DNA of 64,000 nt from Nematopogon swammerdamellus (taxonomy: Eukaryota > Arthropoda > Insecta > Lepidoptera > Adelidae), in the NCBI GenBank assembly GCA_946902875.1, contig OX336355.1, positions 9,631,347 to 9,695,346 of the forward strand, given 5' to 3'. Shown one piece after another: positions 9,507 through 24,500 of the stretch. The number at the start of each line of letters is the position of its first letter. The first letter of the stretch is position 1. The notes under the pieces were generated by a model. It did not search any database and was not told the DNA's origin. It worked only from the letters and a program-made list of their open reading frames with translations. A program made the translations under genes and the position numbers.

Positions 9507-12500
9507 ATGGCATTGTGGCACGCTGTCAGTGTGCTATGCTGCTTCTGGTCGGTGCACGCTGATAGACGAAACCCTAACCCCAATCTGTACAATATCGGTG
9601 GGGTTCTCTCCAACAATGAGTCAGCTGCTTACTTCAAGAACACTATCGCAGTAAGTAAAGCATTCTTGTCTCTCTCATTGTTCAAACAAACAACAGACGC
9701 GTAAGCTGGTAAGTCGCCGGCAAAGTGGTTAGGTACCCTTAAACATTTCATTAACACAATCATGAAGAAAATTGAAACAAAAGACGAAATGTTCATTGTC
9801 AACAGAACCTGAATTTCGAACACCAATACGTTCCGCGTGGAGTTACTTACTACGAGTACGCGATTCTCATGGACCCCAACCCGATCAAGACGGCTCTTAA
9901 CGTTTGCAAAGACCTCATTGCCAAGAGGGTAAGCTTGTCTGTCACTATACCTACTACTGCTGCGCTAATTGTGTTTTACTGTTCCTTCCCTTCTCACCTT
10001 ACTAGGTGGTAGGGTTTATCCCGGCCGGGTTGATACCACCGTGCTGAACGGAACGTCTGTCGAAACGGCTATGTAAATAGTTCGTGTTTTCCTTTCAGTT
10101 CAGTGTAGCCGACATGAAATGAAGGGAAGCACTGACATGGCACCTAGTTCACCCGGTGTTATGGGCTGACATCACGGATGTTGTAGCTGATGTATCTAAC
10201 CGTGTTAGTTTCCATAAAAAAAAAGTTAATGGTGATCATATCTTCGCCGCTCATATGAATTCGCCCATGAAAGTACCGCCGTATCTCTTTGTTAAAGCTT
10301 TCCAACCGATATACCTCTAAAGTTTAGACAGGAACCTGCGAACAGGTTGGTCCAATCAACCTTAGTAGTTAGTAAAATGAGTGACCATATTTAATGCTCA
10401 TTTGGTAGCTACCAACAGACCAATTTTCTTTCGTGATCAAGTCATCGGCCCCTTTGCTTCATAGGTATACGCGGTAGTGGTGTCCCACCCACTGACAGGG
10501 GAGCTGTCTCCCGCGGCCGTTTCCTACACAAGCGGCTTCTACCACATCCCCGTAATCGGAATATCCTCCCGCGACTCGGCATTCTCGGACAAGAACATTC
10601 ACGTTTCGTTCCTGAGAACAGTTCCGCCGTACTCTCACCAGGCCGACGTGTGGGTGGATGTGCTCAAACATTTCAACTACATGAAGGTCATATTCATACA
10701 CAGCTCAGATACGGATGGGAGGGCCCTTCTGGGACGGTGAGTTTTGGAAATCATATTTTTTCAAAGATTTCAAGGAAAGGTATTTACGAATGGTGAACAC
10801 TACGCTTTCTGACATCGAGAATACTTTCTGATATCTCACAGGCTTTTGCGCGTACGTATATCGAGAGTTTTTGAAAACGGCCTTGTTGATAAAAAATATT
10901 AGCTGACCTAGTATTATGTGGGCAGACAACATAAATATCTGGGTCTGGTGATTTTCCCTCTATTAATCCGAGCCAAATTGCTGTGGTACCTAACTCGGAA
11001 AAGCAAATGCAACAAAGTTAGCGAGAGTACAGAGAACCTGCGTAAATCACTTGGTTCCGTTATATATAAAAGATAACAGAAATTGCACCGGTCGCGCGTG
11101 GGTAACTTGAACCGATATTTGACTTCAACTTGATAGGTTCCAAACTACGTCTCAGAGCGTGGACGAGGACGTGGAGCGGAAGGTGATGGTGGAAGAGGTG
11201 ATCGAGTTCGAACCAGGGCTGGACTCGTTTATCAACAAGCTGCTTGATGTGAAGAACGCCCAGGCGCGGGTCTATCTCATGTACGCCAGGTACGCCACAA
11301 TGCGGAAACCTCAATATTTGATCTTTTGTAGCTTTTTTTAATGGTTTCTTACTAAAAAATTAGAGCAAGAAAGACCGACTAGCCTCGAGAACTAGTTTCT
11401 GGGTTAAAAGTTAGAACAAGCTTAAAAAGCTTAGAAAGTTATACACGACATAATACATTGTCAATACATTGTATTGTGGTTGTGTCCTTACGGCATCTAT
11501 GTAGATATGACATGCAAATTTACATGAACATTTTCAGGTCTTCTGCATTCATAAATGACGCTGATTTTGATTGGATTGGTCCTCCACACAGGAACAGAAG
11601 CATCATTGTGATCGAAAGCATCCCAAAATAAAAATATTTCATGTTGCAGCAAAAACGACGCGGAGGTGATATTCCGTGATGCGGCCCTGCTCAACATGAC
11701 GAGCGCCGGCTACGTGTGGATGGTGACGGAGCAAGCGCTCGACGCTGAGAACGCACCCGAAGGACTCCTAGGTCTGCGATTAGTCAACGCCACCAACGAA
11801 CATGCGCACATTCAGGACAGCATGTTAGTATTTAGGTATTAGGTATTTTGGGCAGGAGATACACCCCTATTCAACCAACCTACCACGGCGCACCAACCGG
11901 TTCTGTAGGTCTTTTATTCACAGAACCGGGAAAATTTGGAACGCACTCCCTGCCCATCTATTTCCTCCCAAGTACAGCCTGGGGTTTTTCAAAAGGGGCG
12001 TGAAATGGCTCCTGTCAGGCCGGCATGGCATTCGCAATCCCCGTGCTACACAGAATGTCCATGGGCATCGTTAGACACCTACTTGTAGGTGAAACGATGC
12101 CACATGTAGCGCTATCAATAAAAAAAAAAGTTGCCTCGGGAAGATCCCGGTATAGATGTGTGTGTACCTAACTGTACACGAATCAGCAATCAACAATACG
12201 TTCGAAATTCAAAACTGTTCTGACTGAGGCTCATCAGATATTACGTAAAAATATTACCCCGGTAATATTTGTATCAGTTAAATTAATTCTGTTATATTTC
12301 CACAGCTACGTACTAGCTTCCGCCATCCGCGAGATGAACCGCACAGAAGAGATTCAGTCACCGCCCGCAGATTGCGACAATTCCGGTTCAACATGGACGA
12401 CTGGTCGAGCGCTTTTCGACTACGTACGGCGGCAGACCCTCAACAATGGCGCCACAGGTCACGTGGCGTTCGATGATAACGGCGATCGCATTCACGCCGA

Positions 12501-15500
12501 GTACGACATGGTGAATGTGAGAACACGAGGGGAACATGTCGCCGTGGGGAGCTATTCTTACTCGAGGGTGAGACTCAAACCGCAGAAACTGATATATAAG
12601 GACCTAAAACCATGCAAGATTGCGGAACCCGTTGTCACCTTTAGTTGAAGGTAGTAGGTACTAAAGAAAATGGCATCTGCACTGCCTTACAAGTTACGAC
12701 AAAGGTAACACGTACCAGGTAAATTACTTAAAGGTAGTGACGTGATCATGGACGCTGGTCTGAGGAACTTGCATCCCTTATTCCTTAACCTTCCAACCTA
12801 TCGCTGTCTCGAAGAAACCGAACACCTTTTGTTGTTGATGTTGGACGACTTTTGAGAACCCATACTTTCTCAAATCGTTCCTCTGTCGCACCGCTATTGG
12901 GTGTGAAATTATGTCTTCCGGCGAATGTGTTTCTCGATACTTTCAGATTTGAAGAACCCCCCAAGATCTTCAAACTTCGTATTATGTTATATTGAGCTTC
13001 AATATTCCGCAAATCTGTTGGTATGGTGATGTGCTGGCTGAGTGTGGTTTCGTGAGGTGAAGCAGATTTGCCGTTTCGAGCCTTTGGTCCGTCGGCCAAA
13101 TCTAGTTATATTGTTCGTGTAGGTACTTTATACAGTACCCGGCAGCGAGGGGCCGTTCACTGCTGGAATCATGATTTTCCACACTTTGAATCGATTTAGA
13201 ATCAATAAGTTAGTGAAAGATTTTTAACATCATTTTGGGAATCAGCTTGAAATCTTGAAATCAGGGAGAAATCTTAGATATCGATTCAGAAATTTCAAAA
13301 ACCGCGTTAGTCAGTAAGAATCAGAAGAAACAATTGGAAATCGTTAGAAACTCTGTGAAACACTAATGTTTCGGTGTGCGCTCGAGCGAATCAGTCGGGA
13401 TCAGCAGGAAACAGTCGGAAACAGCTTGGGATCAACACGTTAAAACTTGAATGAATGAATACGCAGTCTCGTAAACAGGCAAATGCAAAAATTGCCCCAA
13501 CCGTACTAAGAAGAAGAGCTATTATCCTATGTACGCGACTACGGCTATCGTGCAATTTTTCCGTGAGACGAACACCGAACAGCAAGCGCGAGCCTTTTCT
13601 AGCATACGTGATTTTTCTATTTACGTCACTCTCGCTCTCGCGTGGCTCACTGGTCAAAAACACGCATAGTTTGATTGAAATCATAATACCCAACACTGTT
13701 GATAAGAGGCATAAAATTTAATTGTTTTTTGTAATGTATGTAGGTATTATTAGAAAGTAATTTAATTATGACTACGTAAATTTAAAAAGGTATTATTTAT
13801 TGTATTTTCAGTGAGTTCTAGGGACACAAAATTATGAAAACGTGTGTGCTAGATATTATCAGAACGTAATTTGACTCTAACTTAGTAAATTTTATAGAAT
13901 GTTTCATTTTATTTAGAAAATAATTAGCGTGAATTTTAAAATTAACAAAATTAGGTTCTTAGGATTTGTAGTGAACTATATACTCGATAGCTGGCCTCAG
14001 GGAGCAAATGAAACGTAAGGAACAGCTATTTGTCTCTTTCGCACCTGCTTAGTCTTAGCTGTGTATAACAGAGAGGCACATTTATACATTCGCGTCAGTG
14101 TCGCGAATGTTGTGTTCTTCTGTATTCTATTACATGGAATAGAATAGGTTAGCACTATAATATTTGCGACACTGCCGCGAATGTTACACTGCGCTCCGTG
14201 CACGCGCCAACGCGCCGCGCCGGCGCGGCCGCCGCGGGATTCACTACAATCGATCCGGAATAACGATGAAACAGCGGGGAACAGCCGGAAACAACAGAAT
14301 CAGCTTGTACTCGTGCAGCTCAGTGCGCGCAACAGTCAGGAACGTTCCCCGTGCGTTCTTTTGAGTTAGAATTTTATTTATTGTTTCCTTACCATCGGAA
14401 TCAAACCGAATCATGCTTTCAAGTGTAGAATCACAAGAATCATGAGAAAATCGACGAAATAATTTATGCTCACATAGAATCGATTCTCAGTGAACGACCC
14501 CTCGCCCGGCAGTAAATAATGTACAGTACCCGTCGACGTCGTTCCTGTTGCACAGAAGCGTGCGAGTTCGTGCGTCACGGACGACACTCTACAACCGGAT
14601 TGTCTCTTTAGCTCGATGTTCATTATTTACTGCAGGTACTGTACTATGTACATGCTCTTGGAGGCAGTTTTGAAATTTGATTTCACTTCACGGAAACATT
14701 TGGTCTCCTGCAGGAGGCGAAGAAGATGAAATTGGAACTGAAAGAGCAGGATATCGTGTGGATGGGTCGTAGTCCGTCCAAACCGGAAGGTTTCATGATA
14801 CCCACACATCTCAAGGTTAGTTTACTAGTATTGTGCGATAAGTACCAACTTAATATAATTTGAAATCGTATTAAGTAAGTACCTAACTACGTAATTTTTG
14901 CACGGCACAACCAAATTATTTCTTTATTTACCTATATTATTCTACACTGTGAGTGAAGTGAACCTACATAGAATACCCCAATGGCAGGTTTTGACGATCG
15001 AAGAGAAGCCGTTCGTGTATGCTCGCCGCGTTGAAGACGGTGTTGGCTGCACAAAAGAAGAGGTGCCATGCCCACATTACAACACCACCGAAGATACAGG
15101 TTCGGAATTATTTAACCAAATTAACATCATCTTAAAATGTAGTTTCTGGTTAACCAATAACGTCTGCAAATTATCGTTGCCTAGAATAAAGGATTCATTG
15201 TTCTGAAGTTAGCTACAAAAAGCAAAAGTAGTTTTGTTTGTGCGTCTAGATGGCGCTTTTGACTGCATTATTTTACAAGCGAACCGATAGATGGCCGTTG
15301 TTTCGAGAATGATCTATTTCCGTTTTCAGACCAGAGCGCGAAATTTTAAACTTATTATTACCTTTAAAAATTTGATACGGTTGATCTCATGTTGTTTTCA
15401 GTATTTTCCCTATGTGAGGGGTATAGAATCAAAGACAGCTCTATCTATAAACGACTACATAGTCGTTTATAAATTCCGTCACTGCAGTTGGCTAAGCAGT

Positions 15501-18500
15501 GTCAGTTCTGTATAAATAATGTTGTCTATTAAAGCTACTAAAGTTCTGTGCGCTACACCTAAGATGCTAAACTTGTATTTTTTTCTACTGCACCTAATTT
15601 TCTTCTAGACGTGATGTACTGCTGCAAAGGTTTCTGCATGGATCTACTGCAGCAGCTGTCTTTGGCGATCAACTTCACATATACTGTGGCGCTCTCGCCT
15701 GACGGACAATTTGGGAACTACGTTATCAAGAACCATTCAGCCTCAACTACTAAAAAGGAATGGACTGGACTTATTGGTCAGTTTACTTGTATCCAGGAAA
15801 AATTTAGTCACTCAACTGAAACCCGCAAAGAATCCAGTCAAAAAAAGCATCAGATTCTCTGTGTTGTCACTCCGACTCCGATGCCGTAAAATAGCGTGAA
15901 TTCTGTATCACCGTCGTAAATAATTTTAATACACATAATTACATAATACACGCTGCATCCCGACACTCGGAGTAAGCAGAGTAATCGGTGTTGTGCTTGC
16001 AAGAACTCCTATAAATTAAAGCACAACACCGACCAGCATGTTTAGCAAAATTTTAGGACAAGCAGCAAAACTCGGTGGAAGGACCATGCCAAGGTGAGAG
16101 GTGGCTAGCCTGTTGCCCTATAGCACAGCATCTCGTCCTTATCCCTTATTCGCCTTTTACGACATGCACGGGGAGAGATGCAGTGGGGCTATTCAATTTT
16201 AATATACACGGTGTTGCAGTTGCCCCCGTAATATATTTACCTAACATATGGGTTATTCTATATGTGAAACTAAACAACTTATGTGGGGAAATTTTTTTTT
16301 GATGCAAAAAAAAAATTTTTCCCATAAAAATTTTAAATACCTATTCTCAAAATGTATGGAGAAAAAAATATTTTTTTCTTCAAACAAAAAAGTCGTAGAA
16401 CAAACGTTCTATTTCACGTACAGAATCAATAACCCCCATTCGGTTTTTACGGTTGGGGTTGCAACACCGTTTAATACACACACAAATGTGAAGAATTCAT
16501 GGTAGATAATCCAACTGTAGGTGAGCTGGTGTACGAGAGAGCGGACATGATCGTGGCTCCGCTCACCATAAACCCAGAACGCGCCGAGTATATCGAGTTC
16601 AGCAAGCCATTCAAGTACCAGGGCATCACGATACTTGAGAAAAAGGTAGAACATTAACGAATATTATGTTCTATATTATAATTATAGAGAATATAAAATA
16701 TATTATTATTATTTGTTAATGAACTAGCAGCTTAATATGCTGATGGGTTCATGACTATGATGATCACTGGTGTTGCTAATTGTTATATTGCTTCGCTTTT
16801 TAAGTACTTGTCAAGCCTATTTTTGAATGTGTTTATTGAGGGTGCTTCAATAACTTCCTCGGGCAGTTTATTCCAGCTGTTTACGATTCTGTTAGTCAGG
16901 AAGTGTTTTCTTGCTTCGGTTGAGAAGTTTGTTACATTGAATTTCAAGCTGTGACCTCTTAGGTGCGTTAGCTATGTTCATAGACTTACTGTCGACCTTT
17001 CATCCATAATGTGCATTCAAAACCAAAAGTAGTGATATGTTTTTTTAGACTCTTACTTACTATAAGGCATAATATGAATGTTTTATACAAACTTTTCGTT
17101 TGCATTTCCGTCCCCAAATAGCCTGGCGAACATTCCTTAAATACCCTGCAATGTCAGAGCTAGAAATTATGACTAATCCTTTTTTTTTTCATTTATTTTT
17201 GGGGCTTTTAATAATGATTTGTCAATAACAACCCCATATACTTATCTTCTCCACCCTTTAGTGTCTAGATTCCCTAAGGGATAGAGAACGTTCAACGTGC
17301 AAGTACTTAACTGAAACAGATTCATGTACAGCTTAAAATAGAGGCGATTTTGGCTGTCGACTGCACCAGTGGTCCCGCGGAACAGACACTCATGCTGGTT
17401 TAAAAAATAAATGTTTTTTTTAATGACTTTTTAGGGCTTTTAACAATTACTTGTTAATTAATATCAGCCCCATAGTAGGATCACCTACTATTCTATCCCA
17501 TAGGGCCCAGAGTCCCTAAGGGACAGAGAACGTTTAACAAAGTCCAACACAAATACTAAATCCCTCCCAATTAGACTCGCCAACAGTCTGTGTAGGTACT
17601 AGAAAACAAATTGAGTCTGTCTGCCCTAAGTGCCGTCTGCAAATTCTCTTTATTTATTTTTATTTTATTTATTCAGTAATCACTAATCATACAGTACATA
17701 ACTAAACAATTTAATATAACATATTTAACAAACTAAAAATCAGCTAAGATTACATTAATAGAGAAGTAGTAAAATAAATAAAAATAAGGATTAGGTATAA
17801 AGAAATCTTAAAAAGACACAATTTTTAGTAAGCAAAATGTGAAAAGAGGATAACAAAACTATAACCCAAACTAATATATTTATGCGAAAATAAATCAAAT
17901 ATTAAAGGAGAAATTGTTTTTTTATAAACTTAATCTCAAACTACTACGAGTGAAATTTTATGTTTTTAAGATAGTCGTGAAGGATGTCAACATGAGAAAA
18001 TTTATTATAAATTTTTTTTTATGAATAGTATATAGCATTTATTATTTATTACTCTTTGCAATTTCTTAAACGTTTTTGAAAGCACCATCGTATGTTTTGC
18101 AGCCATCGCGCTCGTCGACGCTTGTGTCGTTCCTGCAGCCGTTCTCCAACACGCTGTGGATCCTGGTGATGGTGTCGGTGCACGTTGTCGCCCTGGTGCT
18201 CTACCTGCTCGACCGCTTCTCGCCGTTCGGCCGGTTCAAGCTCGCCAATGTCGACGGCACGGAGGAAGACGCGCTGAACCTGTCGAGCGCCATTTGGTTC
18301 GCGTGGGGAGTGCTGCTCAACAGTGGCATTGGTGAAGGTAATGCACGATTGGCACTACCAATAATAACAACAATCAAAACAAAATTAAAAGGGATATGAC
18401 TCCCTTCTTATATTACTAGGTGGTAGGGTTTAACCCGCCCGGGTTGATACCACCGCACTGAATGAAAGGTCGGTCGAAACGGCTATGTAAATAGTTTGTG

Positions 18501-21500
18501 TTTTCCGTCCAGTTCAGTGTAGCCGGCACGACCGAAGGGAAGCACTGACGTGGCACCAAGTTCACCCGGTGTTATGGGCTGACATCACGGATGTTGTAGC
18601 CAACCGTTGGAGTTTCCATAAAAAAAAAATCTTCTGGGTTCCTTTGATGGACGGCATTTAATGTGCATTCAATACCCAAATAATGATGTTTATTTTATTT
18701 AGACTTAAGGCATAATGTGAATGTTTTCTGTTAATGTGAATGTCCTGTTATTCGGTACTTATAAAAAACGACTTATATGCATAATATGTTTTATATAAAT
18801 TGGTACTGCATCCGAAAACATTCGCACAAAAGTAGTGAATCCATTATAATCATTTTTGGCATTCATTATATTTTGCAAACAGAATATAAGATATTTTACA
18901 CTTTCATAAATTAGGCCCCTTCCCTTCTTACCTTACTAGGTGGTAGGGTTTATGCAGCCCGGGTTGCTACCACCGCACTGAATGAAACGTCGGTCGACAC
19001 GGCTACGTAAATAGTTTGTTTTCCGTCCAGTTCAGTGTCGCCGACATGAAATGATGAGAAGCACTGAACTGACATGGCACCTAGTTCACCCGGTGTTATG
19101 GGCTGACATCACGAATGTTGTAGGTGATGTAGCCAACGGTGTCGATTTCCATAAAAAAATAGTGGTGAGTTCACGTCTGCGTTAAATATTTGGCAATTTG
19201 TCGCAGGTTCAAAATAATTTGCAGGAATGCTCATTTTAAACTTAAAACACCGTTCACCCCTAAATATATTATACAAATCAAATCAAATCAAATCATTTAT
19301 TAATTTAGGCATTTGTCCCATTGCACACACAAAAAATTCAAATAAACTAGAATAGTAACAATAATAATTATAAAAAAAAAAAGAAGAAAAAGAGCTGTCA
19401 AACCGACATGTCGGAAAATTTTTCTCTAGAAAATTTCTTTTAAAAGTTTTTGCCTGGGACGAACAAACCGAGCTTCCGCCACGCGCGGACCCTTCTCCAG
19501 CGGCGCAGCGACCCGCACGGTTGGAGGCACCGTGCCGGCACCACCACCGCCGCCGCTCGGCGTCCTCGGTACTTCACCAGCTCGACATGCCTGGCGACAG
19601 AAGCGGCTGCAGACCACCCGGGACGCGGCGCGCGTGATGGAGAGCAGGTTCTGCGGCGAAGGCCGGCCGCCGCCGCGCTCGACTTCGACGCCGCCGCCGC
19701 CACCGCTCGCCCGCAGCAGCACTGCCTCCGCCCACCGCGTCGCCCGCCTCCCCGCGCCCGGGTCGTCCATCACGAGAGCCTCCATTCTTCTCGCACACTA
19801 CACGCACACCCTACCACCCAGCTCCACGCCGTCGGTGCATTTCATCGACGACGAAGATGGAGTGTTGACGTCGGCCGAGCCACAAGAACTACGGTGAGGG
19901 CGGCGTCCACCACCGGCCAGCTTGGGGCCATCGGGACCTCGCGTCCCATCTAGTGCCTCCGCTACCGGTGGTGTAGTGCACCCATGAGGCGACGCGCGCG
20001 CGAAGATGAAGACGTTTACAGACCTGCGCGACGACGTCGCCGTGCAGTCTGGTGGATACGGAGCTCTCCGAGATGGGGGTGGTGGTGGCCTACGTGTCTA
20101 GTACCACCACCTATCGCTCGTAGCTTGCCTCGCGTCGTCCCGGAGAGCTCCGTAGCCACGGCCTGCACCCGCCGGCGTGCTTGGAGGCTTGCCTCCCGCC
20201 GCCGGCGGTATTCCGTTTATTATTTTTATATTAATTTTGAGTATATGTGGTGTATTTTTATAATCTGTATATTTAAAATTAATGTAAATATGTGAATGTG
20301 ATAATAAATGAATAAAAAGATTAAAAGCAAATACGAATAAAATGAATTAAAAAAAAAAATAATAATAATAAAAAAATGCATCTTCAGTCATCTTAAGCAA
20401 AGTTGTCAAACATTTACAAGAATAAAATGAAATAAAATAATAAAGGCTCAAATTGTAGCCGACTGGGTTGATACCACCGTACTGGATGTAAGATGGCCGC
20501 ATAGCAGCCCCGGTTGTGTTCTCCTCTAGTCCTGTATAGCCAGCAACCCAGGGAAGTCTCCAGTATGGCACCTACCTTCCCGGAGGTGATATTGGCTGGT
20601 CGGAGCATGCGCTTAGGCCCCTCCGACTCAGCCACCCATACCGGATTAAGACGATACCCATAGATGGCTGCTTTGCATAGAAAAAAGTCGTAAGTTGGTG
20701 TTGTTTTTATTTAATTTAAAAAAATTCATGGTAATAAAATTTAAAAATCCACAACAACAGGGTTCTGTGCTTGTGGTTTAGTTATTTATCAGTGCAATAA
20801 AAATTTCGTTTTATTCATTCTCTTTTGCGTCAGATGAAATAAATGATTTAATTTCGATTTATTTCATCTGACGCAAAAGTGAATGAATAAAACGAAATTT
20901 TTATTGCACTGATAAATAACTAAACCACAAGCACAGAACCCTATTGTTGTAGATTTTTAAATTTTATTACCATTAATTTTTTTAAATTAAAAAACAACAC
21001 CGACTTACGACCTTTTTAAACGGTTTTTTCTATGCAAAGCAGCCAGCTATGGGTATCGTCTTAAATAAAAAAAAAAGTACAAGTATCGGCGTATGTGCGC
21101 AGGAACGCCTCGCAGTTTCTCGGCGCGCGTGCTCGGGATGGTGTGGGCCGGCTTCGCTATGATCATCGTCGCCTCGTACACGGCCAACCTGGCCGCCTTC
21201 CTCGTGCTCGAGAGACCCAAGACCAAGCTCACCGGCATCAACGACGCCCGGGTAACAATAAACCTCATTCATTGCATTTTTAGGTTACCGTATCCCGTAC
21301 GGAAGCCTATTACTAAGCCTACGCCGTCTGTCTGTCCGTCCGTCCGTCTGTCCGAGGGCTGTATCTCTTGAACCGTAATAGGTAGCCCGTTTAAATTTTC
21401 ACAGAATATGTGTTATTATGGCGGATATAACAAATAATAAAAAATAGAAAAAGCAAAAAATTAAGGGGGGTTCCCATACAAGAAAGGTGTTTTTTTTTGT

Positions 21501-24500
21501 GGTGCGGAAACCTCGGTGCGTGAGTCCGACTCGCACTTGGCCGGTTTTTATTTAGTTGAAGTAATTGTAAGTAATACATACATTATATGTACATACACAC
21601 CACATGCTGTATCTCGACGATCGGGGGTAAGCAAAGTAATCTGTGTTGTGCTCCAAGAACTCCGGTTAATTACAGCACAACACCGACCACCGCATTTAGC
21701 AAAGTATTAGGACAAGATAACTAATCAAGCGCCAAGTAAGCACAAAAATTCACCTGCTGCATGTGCATGACTCGTTGGAAGGACCGTGCCAAAGTGAGAA
21801 GTGGCTAGCCCTTTACCAAATATCGTCCGTATCCCTTAGTCGCCATTTAAAACATGCACGGGGAGAGACACAGTGGGGCTATTATTTTTAATTACCGACC
21901 CCACACGGTACTTGTGTACCAAGAACATTGAATAGGTAAGGACGTCGGACCTTCCCCGCGCCAGCGTAACACGATATATTTTGTAAAAACGTACAAATTA
22001 AATTCGTTACCACCCAATCAGAGCGCGATACCACCTGATACCACACAATCAGAGCGCGCGCCGCCGTCCCCACAGCTACCCGCGGAGCTCGGCGACGCTG
22101 TTTCTCAATAAATATTGGGCAGTCCGATGTCCAACCTATTCAACGTTCTTGTTGTGTACCTTGTGGGTGTAATCTATATAATAATTGTGTATATAAATAA
22201 TTGATGGTCAAAAGAACGGAAGATTATATGGGATGGGTTTACTTTTGCAAAGCAAACATGACTTAACTCAGTTTAGTCGCAAAGCTATAGATATCATGCA
22301 CGTGTTTTAGTATTGGATGCTAATTGCCAAGTTATCTCTGAGTGAGGAAAAATATGTTTGTGGTAGGTAATACTTTTTTGTCTTTTTTGGATAATTTAAT
22401 TACGCAAGCAATGAAGAACCAGTAATGTGATTGGATTTCATGTACAATTACTGTTCTGTTGGTCCCATACCTCACTAGATACCTTTAGCCTGAAGGGTAA
22501 AACCCCCTCGGACTGATACCATAAAGATCACACTGGATGAAGGTCCGTTGAAACGGCCAAGCAATCATTTTCAAGCAATCGTTTTTTCACCATCCAGTTC
22601 ATAACAGTACAGGGAATATGAGTACGGACATGTCAACTGATTTCAATAGACACATGGTTTAATAGGCTGACATTAATCTAGGTGTTGAACATACCAGATT
22701 GCTTGAAAAAATTTCGGATGGTGAAACGATGGGTCCCCAAAGGCCGTCCTTGCACGACACACCACACGACATAGCAAAAAATAGTAACGGTTCCGAATCC
22801 CACACATTTATATCAACCGTTTACTCGGGAAAACGAAACCGCACTGCACAAGGCCCGTTTTGCAAACAATTCAACTTGTCGTCTCTACCGCTATATTGTT
22901 TACGAGTTTTTTGCAGTGCAATATAGCCACTGTACGAAACCTTTACAAACTTTCACACAACGAACCGCACGATGTGTGCACCGTGTTTGTCAATCGGCGA
23001 GTCAACCTGTATGTACTCGTATATGTTGGCCTACCGTGTCGTGCTGGAATCGTCACAAAACGTACAAACGACAGGTCTTGTGTCGTGTTGCGTGTCCGCA
23101 AAATGTGTCGTGCGGTGTGCAAAAACGGTCAAAGATTGAGCTTTTTCCTTTTGAGGTGTGAATCTTAAAAATACAGGGTTGACCCGGACAGGCAGGTGTG
23201 GTACCTTTAAGGAGGCTATTCTACACTTTGTAACAAACATAATTAGTAAATAAAAGAAGTAGGGTTCTAGGTACGCCTGTTGCGGAGATATAAATTTTTA
23301 AAGTTTTTAATTTACGAGGGTTGCGGGGCAGCGGGCAGCGGGAGTACGGACGGATGCGACGCGAGTGAACGCAAACAGATAGCCCGCCCCGCCGCGCCGC
23401 CGCTGGCTGCTCCGCCCGCGTACAACCCGCACCCCGCCGCGCCGCTAAAGGCGCCCACACATTGCAGTACGCATTTAGTTTGTTAGGAAATCCTAAAATT
23501 TTAATCAAAGCACATTTAAAAAAATTCTTTCACCAGTGCTTTTGTTACAAGGCGTAGAATAGCCTCCTTAAAGGAACCACACCGGTCCGGGGACAACCTG
23601 TATAGTGAGTAATGCAAAGATGGTGTCCCGCAGCTGCGCAACACGATGGAGAACCTGACGTGCGCGACGGTGAAGGGCTCAGCGGTGGACATGTACTTCC
23701 GGCGGCAGGTGGAGCTGTCCAACATGTATCGCACCATGGAGGCCAACAACTACGAGAGCGCAGAGCGAGCCATACGCGACGTCAAGAACGGGTAACTACG
23801 CACCGATTCCAGGCCTCACGCAATCAATGTACTTTCGCGATCTAACTACCTACCGCCCGACGGCGGTCTATTTCAGTGGTAATTCGTCAGCCGCGCGAAG
23901 TATATATAGACGCTCGCCCACGCAACTGCAAAGCAATAACCACTTTACACTCGATCGTTAAGGTACCTACATTTTCGCACGCAACGATTGGCGATGTGAA
24001 ACAGTAGGCTATTAAAGCCCCAAGGTAGGAACATTTTCTATGGAGTGATTTATCTGTTACGAAGTAACTATTAAGTAATCTGTGCCGATTCTGCACGTTT
24101 TTCCAGTGTCGCATCTGAAGATGTTCTTGAATAGGTACTCAAGATAAATGTCAATCGATGGGCAAAGACAGAATGCAGACAGTTCAAATATTATGCTGGT
24201 GTCCCGAATATGACCCGATGAACTTTAGAAGGATACTCCGGGAGATCAAGATAGGAAACTTTGATCTTGAATCCTCTACATGTAATATTGGAATGTGGTC
24301 AGAACCAGACCTTGAGAAATGGACTGATGAAAGATTTAGGTACCGATAGACTGAACCGTAGACTCAAGTTTCATGAAGTGCTGTAGCTGCCCTTAACATT
24401 TTAAAGAAATTGTCAAGATCTATACACAATCTCTGGCCTTGCGCAATGTGTAAAAGGCAGAACCTACTCAGCACGATGGGGCTGGCGTAGCAAAAGTTTG

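Noticed and set aside
19450..19953. A 167-codon + strand gene rich in Arg, His and Ala
   Set aside because: It is the wrong frame of the GC-rich 5' part of the LINE derivative; the frame shared with the longer copy is a different one.
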